Source: Oscillospiraceae bacterium
GTDB lineage: Bacteria; Bacillota; Clostridia; Oscillospirales; Ruminococcaceae
Assembly: GCA_024684395.1 (NCBI GenBank)
Contig: JAIKWY010000110.1
Coordinates: 1 to 64,000, forward strand
Direction of reading: 5' to 3'
Length of the DNA stretch: 64,000 nt
Numbering within the stretch: position 1 is the stretch's first letter; each line of letters starts with the position of its first letter. The notes under the pieces were generated by a model. The model ran no database searches. It was not told the origin of the DNA and worked only from the letters and a program-made list of their open reading frames with translations. Made by a program: the position numbers and the translations under genes. Below are positions 1 to 7,499 of the stretch, in pieces.

Positions 1-25
1 GCACAGGCGCGGGGGAGGAATTTTT

Positions 26-200
26 GGCGGTGCTGCGACCGAGGATGAGGCAGGATGTTGCACGAAGACGAGTAGTGTCGGTCATAGATGAAAACCGACC
101 GCACCGCAGCCGCTTTAGGGGCTCCGACCGAGGATGAGACAGGATGCTGATCGAAGACGAGTAGTGTCGGGAGTAGATGTGAACCCGACCGCCCCTAAAA
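26..200 (+). ncRNA. Tandem structured RNA, two copies of one motif
   Basis: Two copies of one motif lie head to tail (about 26-107 and 114-199). Both share the core ACCGAGGATGAG, then CAGGATG, CGAAGACGAGTAGTGTCGG and a TAGATG loop. The outer stems differ in sequence but both pair: 27-33 GCGGTGC with 101-107 GCACCGC in copy 1, and 114-122 TTTAGGGGC with 191-199 GCCCCTAAA in copy 2. An inner stem also covaries (GTCGGT/ACCGAC versus GTCGGG/CCCGAC). Conserved loops with compensatory stem changes mark a selected RNA fold. An intrinsic terminator follows at once. I do not recognise the family; no plus-strand gene follows, so it may be a free small RNA or the 3' end of an upstream transcript. Confidence 0.7.
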
Positions 201-204
201 ACCC

Positions 205-229
205 CGTTTTGTGCCTTCGGCACTTTTTT
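205..229 (+). terminator. Intrinsic terminator of the tandem RNA
   Basis: Hairpin GTGCC-TTC-GGCAC at 211-223 is followed by six T on the plus strand, directly after copy 2 of the tandem RNA. Confidence 0.75.
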
Positions 230-240
230 GACAGACTGAA

Positions 241-273
241 GGCAGCACCGGGGGTTCTGGTGCTGCCTTTTTT
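241..273 (+). terminator. Second hairpin terminator
   Basis: GGCAGCACC (241-249) pairs with GGTGCTGCC (259-267), followed by six T on the plus strand. It also lies just past the end of the minus-strand operon that stops at 280, so it may separate convergent transcripts. Confidence 0.65.
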
Positions 274-279
274 ATGGGG

Positions 280-468
280 TCAGTCATTCAATTCGATGGT
301 GTCGCCTTCGTCGATGCCGTTTTGCAGGAGCCAGAGGTCGGGGAGCTTCTTCCAGACCTCGCTGCCGTTCTCATCACGGAGGAGCACTTCGTCCATCGGC
401 TCTTCACCGGGCTGGATGCCCTCGCAGCCGTGGTCTTCTTCATAGATGCGCAGAACTGTGTATTTCAT
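280..468 (-). CDS. Small acidic hypothetical protein
   Basis: This encodes 62 residues, acidic, with no signal peptide or membrane segment and no motif I recognise. A good ribosome site (GGAGGAATGAGCC then ATG) and a gap of only 3 bases after the upstream membrane-protein gene indicate it is the last gene of the radA operon. The GGAG used for its start lies inside the last codons of the upstream gene, which suggests translational coupling. Function unknown. Confidence 0.65.
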   Translation of the reverse strand: MKYTVLRIYEEDHGCEGIQPGEEPMDEVLLRDENGSEVWKKLPDLWLLQNGIDEGDTIELND

Positions 469-471
469 GGC

Positions 472-1542
472 TCATTCCTCCGGATAGGGCTTGCCGTCCA
501 GCACACGGGTCGTCACGCCATCGGGTGTCATGTAGACGGTCGTTGCGGCGGCGGGATCGTCCGGGTCGCTCGTGAAGGTGACCTCGTACAGCAAAATCTG
601 TGGGTTTTCGCCGATCGTCATATCAACACGGAAGGTCACGAGGCTGTAGGGCTTGGTGACTTCTGCCTTGGCACGCTCATAGAGCTTGATGCAGCCGTAG
701 AAATTCTCCGGGTCGTCCACGGGCTCGGTGTTGACGAAGCCGTCGGTCTTCTCCTGCCAGTCGTCAAACAGGATCTTGTAGTTGCTGAAATTGCCGATCA
801 CCTGCTCCACAAGGACGGTGCCGTTTTCAAATTCAGCGTAATCATAGGAATAATAGCCGTCCTCCGGCCAGAAATACATCAGGTAGGGCTGACCTTCAAC
901 GTTGGAAGCGTAGATCAGGTCGTCATAGCCGGTATAGCGGACGGTGATGCAATCGTCTGCGGTCTCGGCGACTGGGAGCGTATTGCTGCCCTCGAACCAC
1001 TCGACCTCGCCGTCCTCGGCCAGCAGTGCCCAGTGATAGAGCTCGTGGCCGTTCAGGGAGATGTCCTTCGCGGGAACGTACTTGGAGCCGGTATCGACCG
1101 TCGGGAAGCTCTTGTGGCGGGTGTAGGTCAGCGGATCAAACTGCGGACGCTGTGCGGGTTCTGCGAGCTCGACGGCCGGGTTCTGGGTCAGGTCGTAGGT
1201 GTCTGTCCAGTAATCGAGATGCAGACCCAGACCATGATCGCTGAACATGATCGAAACGGTATCGCCGTCCTCGAAGATATAGGGCTTGTCATCGGTCATG
1301 CCGTGGGTCAGCAGATTGCCGTTCCTGTCCCGGAGGTACCAGACATAGTACTTCTGGCCGCAGAATCTTGTGGCATAGACCTCGCCGAGCTTGGACGAGG
1401 AGCCGACACGGCTGCCGCCGAGGTAGTCGTAAACGCCGTAGCCGATCGCGATCACAAGGAGCGGGATGAGCAGGAACAGCATCTTCCGTGCGGGATGCAT
1501 GGGCTGCTTTTCCTCATACAGCATATATCTCTTATCCGTCAT
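472..1542 (-). CDS. Membrane-anchored hypothetical protein
   Basis: A 356-residue protein with a short basic cytoplasmic N-terminus, one hydrophobic helix (about residues 21-40, LFLLIPLLVIAIGYGVYDYL) and a large, probably extracytoplasmic domain rich in Asp, Tyr and Trp. No enzyme motif was recognised. I chose the ATG at 1542, inside the end of radA (11-base overlap), rather than an upstream start deeper within radA, because it gives the normal basic-then-hydrophobic N-terminus. It is cotranscribed with radA and the 62-residue gene downstream. A wall or stress function is possible but only a guess. Confidence 0.75.
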   Translation of the reverse strand: MTDKRYMLYEEKQPMHPARKMLFLLIPLLVIAIGYGVYDYLGGSRVGSSSKLGEVYATRFCGQKYYVWYLRDRNGNLLTHGMTDDKPYIFEDGDTVSIMFSDHGLGLHLDYWTDTYDLTQNPAVELAEPAQRPQFDPLTYTRHKSFPTVDTGSKYVPAKDISLNGHELYHWALLAEDGEVEWFEGSNTLPVAETADDCITVRYTGYDDLIYASNVEGQPYLMYFWPEDGYYSYDYAEFENGTVLVEQVIGNFSNYKILFDDWQEKTDGFVNTEPVDDPENFYGCIKLYERAKAEVTKPYSLVTFRVDMTIGENPQILLYEVTFTSDPDDPAAATTVYMTPDGVTTRVLDGKPYPEE

Positions 1543-2938
1543 TTTGATTCGCCTCACTTTCGAGCTTTGCAAGGACGTTGAATGCCTGCCGCAGGCTGCT
1601 CACGCCGAAAATGCGCAGGCTTCTGGTGCTCTTGGGGAGCGCCGGAAGGGATGGCTTCGGGACGATGCAGACCTCGAAGCCCATGTGTTTGGCCTCCTGC
1701 ACACGCTGGACGATGTGGGAGACATTGCGGATCTCGCCGGCAAGTCCGACCTCGCCGATGGCAAGGAGCTTATCGGGGAGCGCCTTTTCTGTCAGGGAGG
1801 AATAGAGCGCCAGTGCGACCGGGAGATCGCCTGCGGGTTCGTCCAGCTTGAAGCCGCCGACGATGTTCAGGTAGACGTCTAAAACGCCGTAGTTCAGGCC
1901 GAAACGCTTTTCCAGCACGGCCAGCAGGAGGGACATGCGGTTATAGTCGAAGCCGGTCGCCGTCCGTTTCGGAGCGGAGAAGCCGCTCTTGCTGACGAGG
2001 GTCTGGACTTCGGCAAGGATCGGGCGGGAGCCTTCCATGACACAGGCGATGCAGGTGCCGGAGACGCCGAGGGGACGTCCGGCGAGGAGCATCTGGGAGG
2101 GGTTCTCGACCTCACGGAGCCCCTTGTCCTGCATCTCAAAGACGCCGATCTCATTCGTGGAGCCGAAGCGGTTCTTGACCGCCCGCAGGACACGGTAGCT
2201 CATATGGCGCTCGCCCTCGAAGAAGAGGACGGTATCGACGATGTGCTCCATGACCTTCGGGCCGGCGATGGCGCCGTCTTTATTGACATGACCGACGATA
2301 AAGGTCGGGATCTCCAGCCTTTTGGCGGTATGCATCAGCAGGTTGGTACACTCCCGCACCTGCGTCAGGCTGCCGGGGGTGGAGGAGAGCTGGGTGATCT
2401 GCATGGTCTGGATGGAGTCGATGATGACGACATCCGGTTTGCTCGATGCGATGGTATCGCAGACCGCCTGCACGTCCGTTTCGGTGAGGATGAAGAGCCG
2501 GTCGGACTTGACGCCGAGGCGCTCTGCCCGGAGTCCGAGCTGGCGGGCGCTCTCCTCGCCGGAGACGTAGAGGACATTGTGGTTTGTGCCTAAAAACTGG
2601 CAGATCTGGAGCAGCAGCGTGGATTTGCCGATGCCCGGTTCGCCGCCGAGCAGCACGATGGAGCCCTTGACCAGACCGCCGCCGAGCACTCTGTCAAGCT
2701 CGCCGCAGCCGGTGCTGTAGCGGACTTCCTTCTCCATGCTGATGTCGCCGATCTTCCGGATGCGTCCGGAGAGATCGACCGGTTTCCGGCTCCCTCCGCC
2801 GGCGGCTGTGGGGAGCTCTGAGGAGAGTACCTCCTCCATCGTATTCCATTTGCCGCAGCCGGGACAGCAGCCGTTCCATTTGCTGCTGACATGGCCGCAT
2901 TCCGTGCAGATATATTCGATCCGGTCACGCTTGGGCAT
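1532..2938 (-). CDS. radA: DNA repair protein RadA (Sms)
   Basis: RadA is a RecA-related ATPase and branch-migration helicase in the cytoplasm that helps process recombination intermediates. The 468-residue product has the full family layout: an N-terminal zinc finger (Cys11, Cys14, Cys25, Cys28), Walker A GGEPGIGKST near residue 98, the RadA-specific KNRFGST motif, and a C-terminal Lon-protease-like domain without a catalytic dyad being claimed. Length is normal for the family. The start has a ggatccc upstream and gives the expected MPKRDRIEYICTECG N-terminus. It leads a three-gene minus-strand operon whose promoter lies at 3101-3129, with a repeat-derived leader in between. Confidence 0.97.
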   Translation of the reverse strand: MPKRDRIEYICTECGHVSSKWNGCCPGCGKWNTMEEVLSSELPTAAGGGSRKPVDLSGRIRKIGDISMEKEVRYSTGCGELDRVLGGGLVKGSIVLLGGEPGIGKSTLLLQICQFLGTNHNVLYVSGEESARQLGLRAERLGVKSDRLFILTETDVQAVCDTIASSKPDVVIIDSIQTMQITQLSSTPGSLTQVRECTNLLMHTAKRLEIPTFIVGHVNKDGAIAGPKVMEHIVDTVLFFEGERHMSYRVLRAVKNRFGSTNEIGVFEMQDKGLREVENPSQMLLAGRPLGVSGTCIACVMEGSRPILAEVQTLVSKSGFSAPKRTATGFDYNRMSLLLAVLEKRFGLNYGVLDVYLNIVGGFKLDEPAGDLPVALALYSSLTEKALPDKLLAIGEVGLAGEIRNVSHIVQRVQEAKHMGFEVCIVPKPSLPALPKSTRSLRIFGVSSLRQAFNVLAKLESEANQNDG

Positions 2939-2954
2939 GGGATCCCTCCTCTTT

Positions 2955-3075
2955 TTAGGGCGTAGCGTTTTTGTCGGCTTGCGCCGACTCAGGGGGCTTT
3001 GCCCCCTAAACCCCTACCAGAGGGCGCTGCCCTCTGGGCTCCCGGCAGGACGGTGACTGCCCTGCACCCGCATCT
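2955..3075. repeat. Composite palindromic intergenic repeat (copy 1)
   Basis: Consecutive GC-rich hairpins GTCGGC-TTGC-GCCGAC, AGGGGGC-TTT-GCCCCCT and CCAGAGGGC-GCT-GCCCTCTGG, then a segment ending ctgcacccgc. Parts recur at 11998-12076 and, inverted, at 32466-32518. It lies in the radA leader between promoter and start codon. Confidence 0.75.
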
Positions 3076-3100
3076 TGGGTCATGTTTCGATACTGATATT

Positions 3101-3129
3101 ATTATACTACAGGAAAATCAATTTGTCAA
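3101..3129 (-). promoter_or_regulatory. Sigma-A promoter for radA operon
   Basis: On the minus strand TTGACA (3124-3129), a 17-base spacer and TATAAT (3101-3106): perfect consensus. It reads toward radA, giving a leader of roughly 155 nt that includes the palindromic repeat. Confidence 0.85.
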
Positions 3130-3155
3130 TAGCATTTACATTTAATTGTGGGAGA

Positions 3156-3178
3156 AAGCCCCGGCTCTGCCGGGGCTT
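3156..3178 (-). terminator. Terminator after the DUF975 gene
   Basis: AAGCCCCGGC (3156-3165) pairs with GCCGGGGCTT (3169-3178). It starts 8 bases beyond the stop codon at 3186 and continues into TTTCTCCC on the minus strand. Confidence 0.65.
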
Positions 3179-3185
3179 GTGAGGA

Positions 3186-4286
3186 TCACTGATTCTCAAT
3201 GTTGTCGCTATCGGACTTATCCAGCGATACACGGTTCTCCTGTACGGGTGCAGCGGGATCCGGGAAGCCGTTGTCGCCGAGCGGGTTGCCCATTGCATCC
3301 TGGGTGACGCCGGGCATATCCTCAGCGGGCTTCTCCAGTGATACAGAGCCGGTACCCTGGCTGCCGTAAGGTGTTGCCGGAGTGCTGTTGTAGGGATTGC
3401 TGTTGTACGGATCTGCCGGAGCGGACTTGTAGGGATCAGCCGGTGCGCCGAAGTTGTTGCCGCCGCCGAAGTTATTGCCACCATTGAAGTTGTTGCCGCC
3501 GTTGAAGCCGGGGTTCTCATAGGTGGTGTTGCCGAAGCCGGTGCCGCCGAGCTCTTCCTCGGTTGCAATGCCCATGGAGAGCATCTTAGCACGCATGCAG
3601 GTGTAGAACTCTGCCATGGTTGCCTCATAGTACGGCTGTACGAAATAAATGCCGACAACGCAGGCAAGCAGGCCGAGCAGATACCAGCCGATGAAGCTGA
3701 GCTGCAGTACGAACAGGTTCCACTTCTCGCCGTCCATGGTCTTCTTGGAGATCTCGAAGGCACGGTCCTTGCTGAGGAACGGGTTCTCGGCGAGGAGGTA
3801 CGGGATCAGGAAGTATTCATACGCTTTGATGATGCCCGGGATGTAGAATAGCAAGCTCCACAGCATGATATAGAGCGATCTGAAGAACATGACCTTGACA
3901 GTCGCCATGTATTTGCCGTTGCGGAAGTTGTCGAAGAGCTTGCCGAAAGCCTGGTCGCCGTTGCGGGCGTCGTAGAAGTACTTGCACTCGCCGACACGAA
4001 CGATGTTGCCGAGGAATGCCTGGAGTGCCAGTGCAAATGCCATGGCAAAGACGAAGACAACGAGGCAGATCATGATGATGGCGATGACTGCGCCCGGATC
4101 CATATCGCTGTCAGAGCTGGAACCGGAGCCGGAGTTGGAGTAGCTGCTGGAGCCGCCGCTGTATCCACCACCGCCGCCGCCGTTCGCACCGAGGATACCC
4201 GCTACGAAGGTAACGCCAAGAGCCGGCCAGTAGTAGTTCTTGACCGAGTTCCATGCGTTCTGCTTCAAAAGACTATTTGTCCACAT
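3186..4286 (-). CDS. DUF975-type integral membrane protein
   Basis: A 366-residue polytopic membrane protein. The N-terminal NAWNSVKNYYW stretch, the long hydrophobic helices and the FDNFRNGKYMATVKVMF / FYIPGIIKAYEYFLIPYLLAENP region match what I know of the DUF975 family, whose function is unknown. Two insertions are low complexity: a Gly/Ser loop near residues 34-60 and an Asn/Gly/Pro-rich tail with repeats such as GGNNF and PADPY. I chose the ATG at 4286 because AGGGGGT precedes it; the longer reading to 4346 would start inside the promoter. It has its own promoter and terminator, so is probably monocistronic. Confidence 0.8.
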   Translation of the reverse strand: MWTNSLLKQNAWNSVKNYYWPALGVTFVAGILGANGGGGGGYSGGSSSYSNSGSGSSSDSDMDPGAVIAIIMICLVVFVFAMAFALALQAFLGNIVRVGECKYFYDARNGDQAFGKLFDNFRNGKYMATVKVMFFRSLYIMLWSLLFYIPGIIKAYEYFLIPYLLAENPFLSKDRAFEISKKTMDGEKWNLFVLQLSFIGWYLLGLLACVVGIYFVQPYYEATMAEFYTCMRAKMLSMGIATEEELGGTGFGNTTYENPGFNGGNNFNGGNNFGGGNNFGAPADPYKSAPADPYNSNPYNSTPATPYGSQGTGSVSLEKPAEDMPGVTQDAMGNPLGDNGFPDPAAPVQENRVSLDKSDSDNIENQ

Positions 4287-4334
4287 AACATGTGACCCCC
4301 TTATATTTTCTGTCGCAGGATACCCTGCATCCTT

Positions 4335-4363
4335 ATTGTAAATCATATTTACAGAAAAGTCAA
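4335..4363 (-). promoter_or_regulatory. Promoter for the DUF975 gene
   Basis: Minus-strand TTGACT (4358-4363), 17-base spacer, TACAAT (4335-4340), about 50 bases upstream of the chosen ATG. Confidence 0.75.
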
Positions 4364-4506
4364 GCGTTTACAGGGCGATTTTCTATAAATGACGATTCCG
4401 GATTCCCTGTTCTTTACAGATTTGTACAATACGACCAGAAAGGATGCTGCCATGCTCCGAAAAGACACAGGCTGCGCCGGAAATTTGGATTTTTTTGCGG
4501 AACCTC

Positions 4507-4535
4507 TTGCATTTTCGGCGGAAATGATGTATAAT
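4507..4535 (+). promoter_or_regulatory. Promoter for fructose-bisphosphate aldolase gene
   Basis: TTGCAT (4507-4512), 17-base spacer, TATAAT (4530-4535), about 50 bases before the ATG. The ribosome site is AGGAGG. Confidence 0.8.
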
Positions 4536-4585
4536 AGAAATGATGGGCATACGCCCACAAGAAAAAAATCAGGAGGTCATTTATT

Positions 4586-5467
4586 ATGGCATTAGTATCT
4601 GCGAAGGAAATGCTGAACAAGGCTCGTGCCGGCAAGTATGCTGTGGGTCAGTTCAACATCAACAACCTCGAGTGGACAAAGGCGATCCTGCTGACGGCTC
4701 AGGAGCTCCAGTCTCCGGTAATCCTCGGCGTATCTGAGGGCGCAGGCAAGTACATGACCGGTTACAAGACTGTTGTCGGCATGGTCAAGGGCATGATCGA
4801 GGAGCTGGGCATCACTGTTCCGGTGGCTCTGCATCTGGATCACGGTTCCTTTGAGGGTGCAAAGGCTTGCATCAACGCTGGTTTCTCTTCCATCATGTTC
4901 GACGGCTCTCATCTACCGTTCGAGGAGAACGTAGCAAAGACCACCGCTCTGAAGAACACCTGCGATGTACTGGGTCTGTCTCTCGAGGCAGAGGTAGGTT
5001 CCATCGGCGGTGAGGAAGACGGCGTTATCGGTCAGGGCGAGTGCGCTGATCCCGAGGAGTGCAAGACCATCGCAGATCTGGGCGTTACCATGCTGGCTGC
5101 CGGTATCGGCAACATCCACGGCAAGTATCCGGACAACTGGGCTGGCCTGAGCTTCGAGACCCTCGAGGCGATCAACAACAGAGTCAACGAGGGCAGAGAG
5201 ACTCCCATGCCGCTCGTTCTGCACGGCGGTACAGGCATCCCGGCTGACCAGATCAAGAAGGCTATCTCCCTCGGCGTTGCCAAGATCAACGTAAACACCG
5301 AGTGCCAGTGGGCTTTCCAGAAGGCTACCCGTGAGTACATCGAGGCCGGCAAGGATCTGCAGGGCAAGGGCTTCGACCCGAGAAAGCTGCTCGCTCCTGG
5401 CTTTGAGGCGATCAAGGCTACTGTCAAGGAGAAGATGGAGCTCTTCGGTTCTGTTGGCAAAGCGTGA
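4586..5467 (+). CDS. fba: Class II fructose-bisphosphate aldolase
   Basis: This zinc enzyme cleaves fructose-1,6-bisphosphate into dihydroxyacetone phosphate and glyceraldehyde-3-phosphate (glycolysis and gluconeogenesis, cytoplasm). The 293-residue product shows the class II features: AVGQFNINN near the N-terminus, the LHLDHG zinc-site strand, FDGSHLP, the E-rich segment EAEVGSIGGEEDG, GNIHGKYP, and LHGGTGIP with KINVNTE near the C-terminus. Length is normal for the Gram-positive type. It is monocistronic, with a near-consensus promoter and two hairpins downstream. Codon choice is narrow (CTG, GGC, AAG), as expected for a highly expressed gene. Confidence 0.96.
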   Translation: MALVSAKEMLNKARAGKYAVGQFNINNLEWTKAILLTAQELQSPVILGVSEGAGKYMTGYKTVVGMVKGMIEELGITVPVALHLDHGSFEGAKACINAGFSSIMFDGSHLPFEENVAKTTALKNTCDVLGLSLEAEVGSIGGEEDGVIGQGECADPEECKTIADLGVTMLAAGIGNIHGKYPDNWAGLSFETLEAINNRVNEGRETPMPLVLHGGTGIPADQIKKAISLGVAKINVNTECQWAFQKATREYIEAGKDLQGKGFDPRKLLAPGFEAIKATVKEKMELFGSVGKA

Positions 5468-5492
5468 TTTGGCTTTTAAGTAAATGATTGGA

Positions 5493-5518
5493 AAAGAGGT
5501 CGCTTCGGCGGCCTCTTT
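5493..5518 (+). terminator. Terminator after fba
   Basis: AAAGAGGTCGC pairs with GCGGCCTCTTT around a TTCG loop, 26 bases after the stop codon. Confidence 0.7.
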
Positions 5519-5532
5519 ATCGTATTCATGAA

Positions 5533-5566
5533 AAGCCCCTGTTCATTTCATCATGAACAGGGGCTT
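5533..5566. terminator. Bidirectional terminator between convergent genes
   Basis: A perfect 14-bp stem, AAGCCCCTGTTCAT (5533-5546) with ATGAACAGGGGCTT (5553-5566), lies between fba and the convergent aminotransferase gene. The minus-strand side ends in TTTT. Confidence 0.75.
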
Positions 5567-5598
5567 GTTATATTATAATAGGTAGGATCAGTCAGCCA

Positions 5599-6873
5599 TT
5601 ACTCAGCCAGCAGCTTCTCAGCGGCTGCCATCTTGACGCAGAGCACGAACAGATCCATTGCCTGCTGGAGCTCGGCGACCTCGGGATAGCTCGGAGCGAT
5701 GCGGATGTTGCTGTCCTCCGGATCCTTGCCATACGGGAAGGCGGCACCTGCGCCGGTCAGGACAACGCCTGCCTCCTTGCAGAGCTGGACGATGCGCTTT
5801 GCGGTGCCGGGCATCGCATTGAAGCTGACGAAGTAACCGCCCTGCGGCTCTGTCCACTGACCGATGCCGAGCGGACGGATCTCCTTGTTCAGGGTGTCGA
5901 GGACACATGCGAACTTCGGAGCGAGCTCTGCCTGCTGCTTCTTCATGTGGGCGAGGACGTTCTCATACTTGCCGCCGAAGAACTTCACATGGCGGAGCTG
6001 GTTGACCTTATCAAAGCTGATGGTGAAGCAGCCGAGTGCCTTGGTCATGTCGGCGAGGTTCTCCTTGGAGGCTGCCATCACGGAAACGCCGGCGCCTGCG
6101 AAGGTGATCTTTGCGGTGGAGGCGAACTCATAGACGATGTTCGGGTTGCCTGCCTTCTTTGCCTCGTCGAGGATGGGCAGGATCATCTTGGGATCATCTA
6201 CGAGGTGATGGATGCAGTAGGCGTTATCCCAGAAGATACGGAAGTCCGGAGCGGCGGGCTTCAGGTTCGCAAAGCGCTTCACGGTCTCGTCACTGTAGAC
6301 GATGCCGGACGGGTTGGCGTACTGCGGTACGCACCAGATACCCTTGACGGCGGGATCATTGTTGACATACTGCTCGACCAGATCCATATCCGGGCCTTCC
6401 TCGTTGGTCGGGATGTTGATCATCTCCACGCCGAAGAACTCGGTGATGCGGAAGTGGCGGTCATAGCCCGGAACGGGGCAGAGGAACTTCACCTTGTCGA
6501 GCTTGCTCCACGGGGTATTGCCCAGGATGCCGTGGGTGAAGGCATGGCTGACAGCGAAGTACATTGCCTGGAGGGAAGCATTGCCGAACATGAAGATCTC
6601 ATCCGGCTCTACGCCCAGCATCGGGGCGAACAGGCGCTTTGCCTCCGGGATGCCGTCGAGCATGCCGTAGTTGCGGTAGTCGCCGGACTCGCCGGTCATA
6701 TCCTCATTGGTCAGGCAGGTCAGCAGGTCGGCGGAGAGGTCGAGCTGCTTCGGAGAGGGCTTGCCTCTCGACATATCAAGTTTCAGCCCCTGTGCCTGAT
6801 AATCGGCGTAGGCTGCCTTACAGTCATCATAAAATGCAGTGAGCTCTGCACGGGAAAGCGCTTTCAGTTCCAT
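5599..6873 (-). CDS. PLP-dependent aminotransferase, aspartate-type
   Basis: A 424-residue fold-type I aminotransferase. The N-terminal SRGKPSPKQLDLS stretch and overall layout fit the atypical bacterial aspartate aminotransferase family (PF12897 type), which swaps amino groups between aspartate and 2-oxoglutarate. The cofactor lysine is probably in FASTAKITFAG. WDNAYCIHH supplies the conserved Asp/Tyr pair that contacts the cofactor ring, and IRIAPSYP the substrate-carboxylate Arg. I chose the ATG at 6873 (GGAG 8 bases upstream) over the longer reading that would run into its promoter. The exact substrate is inferred from family only. Confidence 0.88.
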   Translation of the reverse strand: MELKALSRAELTAFYDDCKAAYADYQAQGLKLDMSRGKPSPKQLDLSADLLTCLTNEDMTGESGDYRNYGMLDGIPEAKRLFAPMLGVEPDEIFMFGNASLQAMYFAVSHAFTHGILGNTPWSKLDKVKFLCPVPGYDRHFRITEFFGVEMINIPTNEEGPDMDLVEQYVNNDPAVKGIWCVPQYANPSGIVYSDETVKRFANLKPAAPDFRIFWDNAYCIHHLVDDPKMILPILDEAKKAGNPNIVYEFASTAKITFAGAGVSVMAASKENLADMTKALGCFTISFDKVNQLRHVKFFGGKYENVLAHMKKQQAELAPKFACVLDTLNKEIRPLGIGQWTEPQGGYFVSFNAMPGTAKRIVQLCKEAGVVLTGAGAAFPYGKDPEDSNIRIAPSYPEVAELQQAMDLFVLCVKMAAAEKLLAE

Positions 6874-6936
6874 AGGTTTGACTCCTTTGTCAGTGATTTT
6901 GGGCGGGCTGTCCTTCACCCGCATACAACAGTATTT

Positions 6937-6965
6937 ATTATACAACACATTTTCCCGGATTGCAA
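6937..6965 (-). promoter_or_regulatory. Promoter for the aminotransferase gene
   Basis: Minus-strand TTGCAA (6960-6965), 17-base spacer, TATAAT (6937-6942), about 60 bases upstream of the chosen start. Confidence 0.75.
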
Positions 6966-7174
6966 GCGCTGACCCGGCATTTGGGTGAAATTTTGTAGCA
7001 TTACACGGAAATTTTGCCGGATATTGTTGAGTCCATGTGTATATTGACGTGTGAGATGTCCTCCGGGAGCGTTCATCTGTAGCTGCAACGGCGACAAACG
7101 GGCTTTTTGGAGCCGAAATCTGCTTGTATCAGAAAAAAATATGTTTCCATCAAAAAATAAATTACATTATCCTC

Positions 7175-7203
7175 TTGACAAAATGTAAAAAAACGGTTAC
7201 AAT
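7175..7203 (+). promoter_or_regulatory. Promoter for rny
   Basis: TTGACA (7175-7180), 17-base spacer, TACAAT (7198-7203). It implies a leader of about 290 nt before RNase Y. Confidence 0.8.
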
Positions 7204-7499
7204 TATAGATGTTGTATGATATTTGAGTGAAGCTATGACGCTGCTCCGGCAGCGTCATGGATTTGCAGCCGGCAGCCCTTGACTGACGGTTTACGCAGCA
7301 GTAATGCAGCTTTGGCTTTATGCCATACTTTATATCATTACACTTCCTTTTGATTCCGTCCGCATCTGCGGCGGTTCTGATATTCCCCGGGCGTTCCGGG
7401 TAGAAGTTTGAAAAATGAATAAAGAAGCAGCATTTACCGCCTGCGTAGAGTTCCATGCAATAGATGAACTTTACACTTACAAAAGGAGGTAATGCAAAC
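7204..7499 (+). other. Long rny leader with hairpins and a possible leader ORF
   Basis: No conventional gene. It holds a 10-bp hairpin, ATGACGCTGC-TCCG-GCAGCGTCAT (7236-7259), a CCCGGG/CCGGG hairpin near 7386-7400, and a 25-codon ORF (7415-7492) whose TAA overlaps the end of the AAAGGAGG used by rny. The ORF lacks a clear ribosome site, so its translation is uncertain. The length suggests post-transcriptional control of rny. Confidence 0.4.

Noticed and set aside
26-200. Hammerhead ribozyme or known riboswitch for the tandem RNA
   Set aside because: CGAAGAC and GATGAG recall hammerhead pieces, but the CUGAUGA core and cleavage-site order are missing, and no riboswitch core I know fits.
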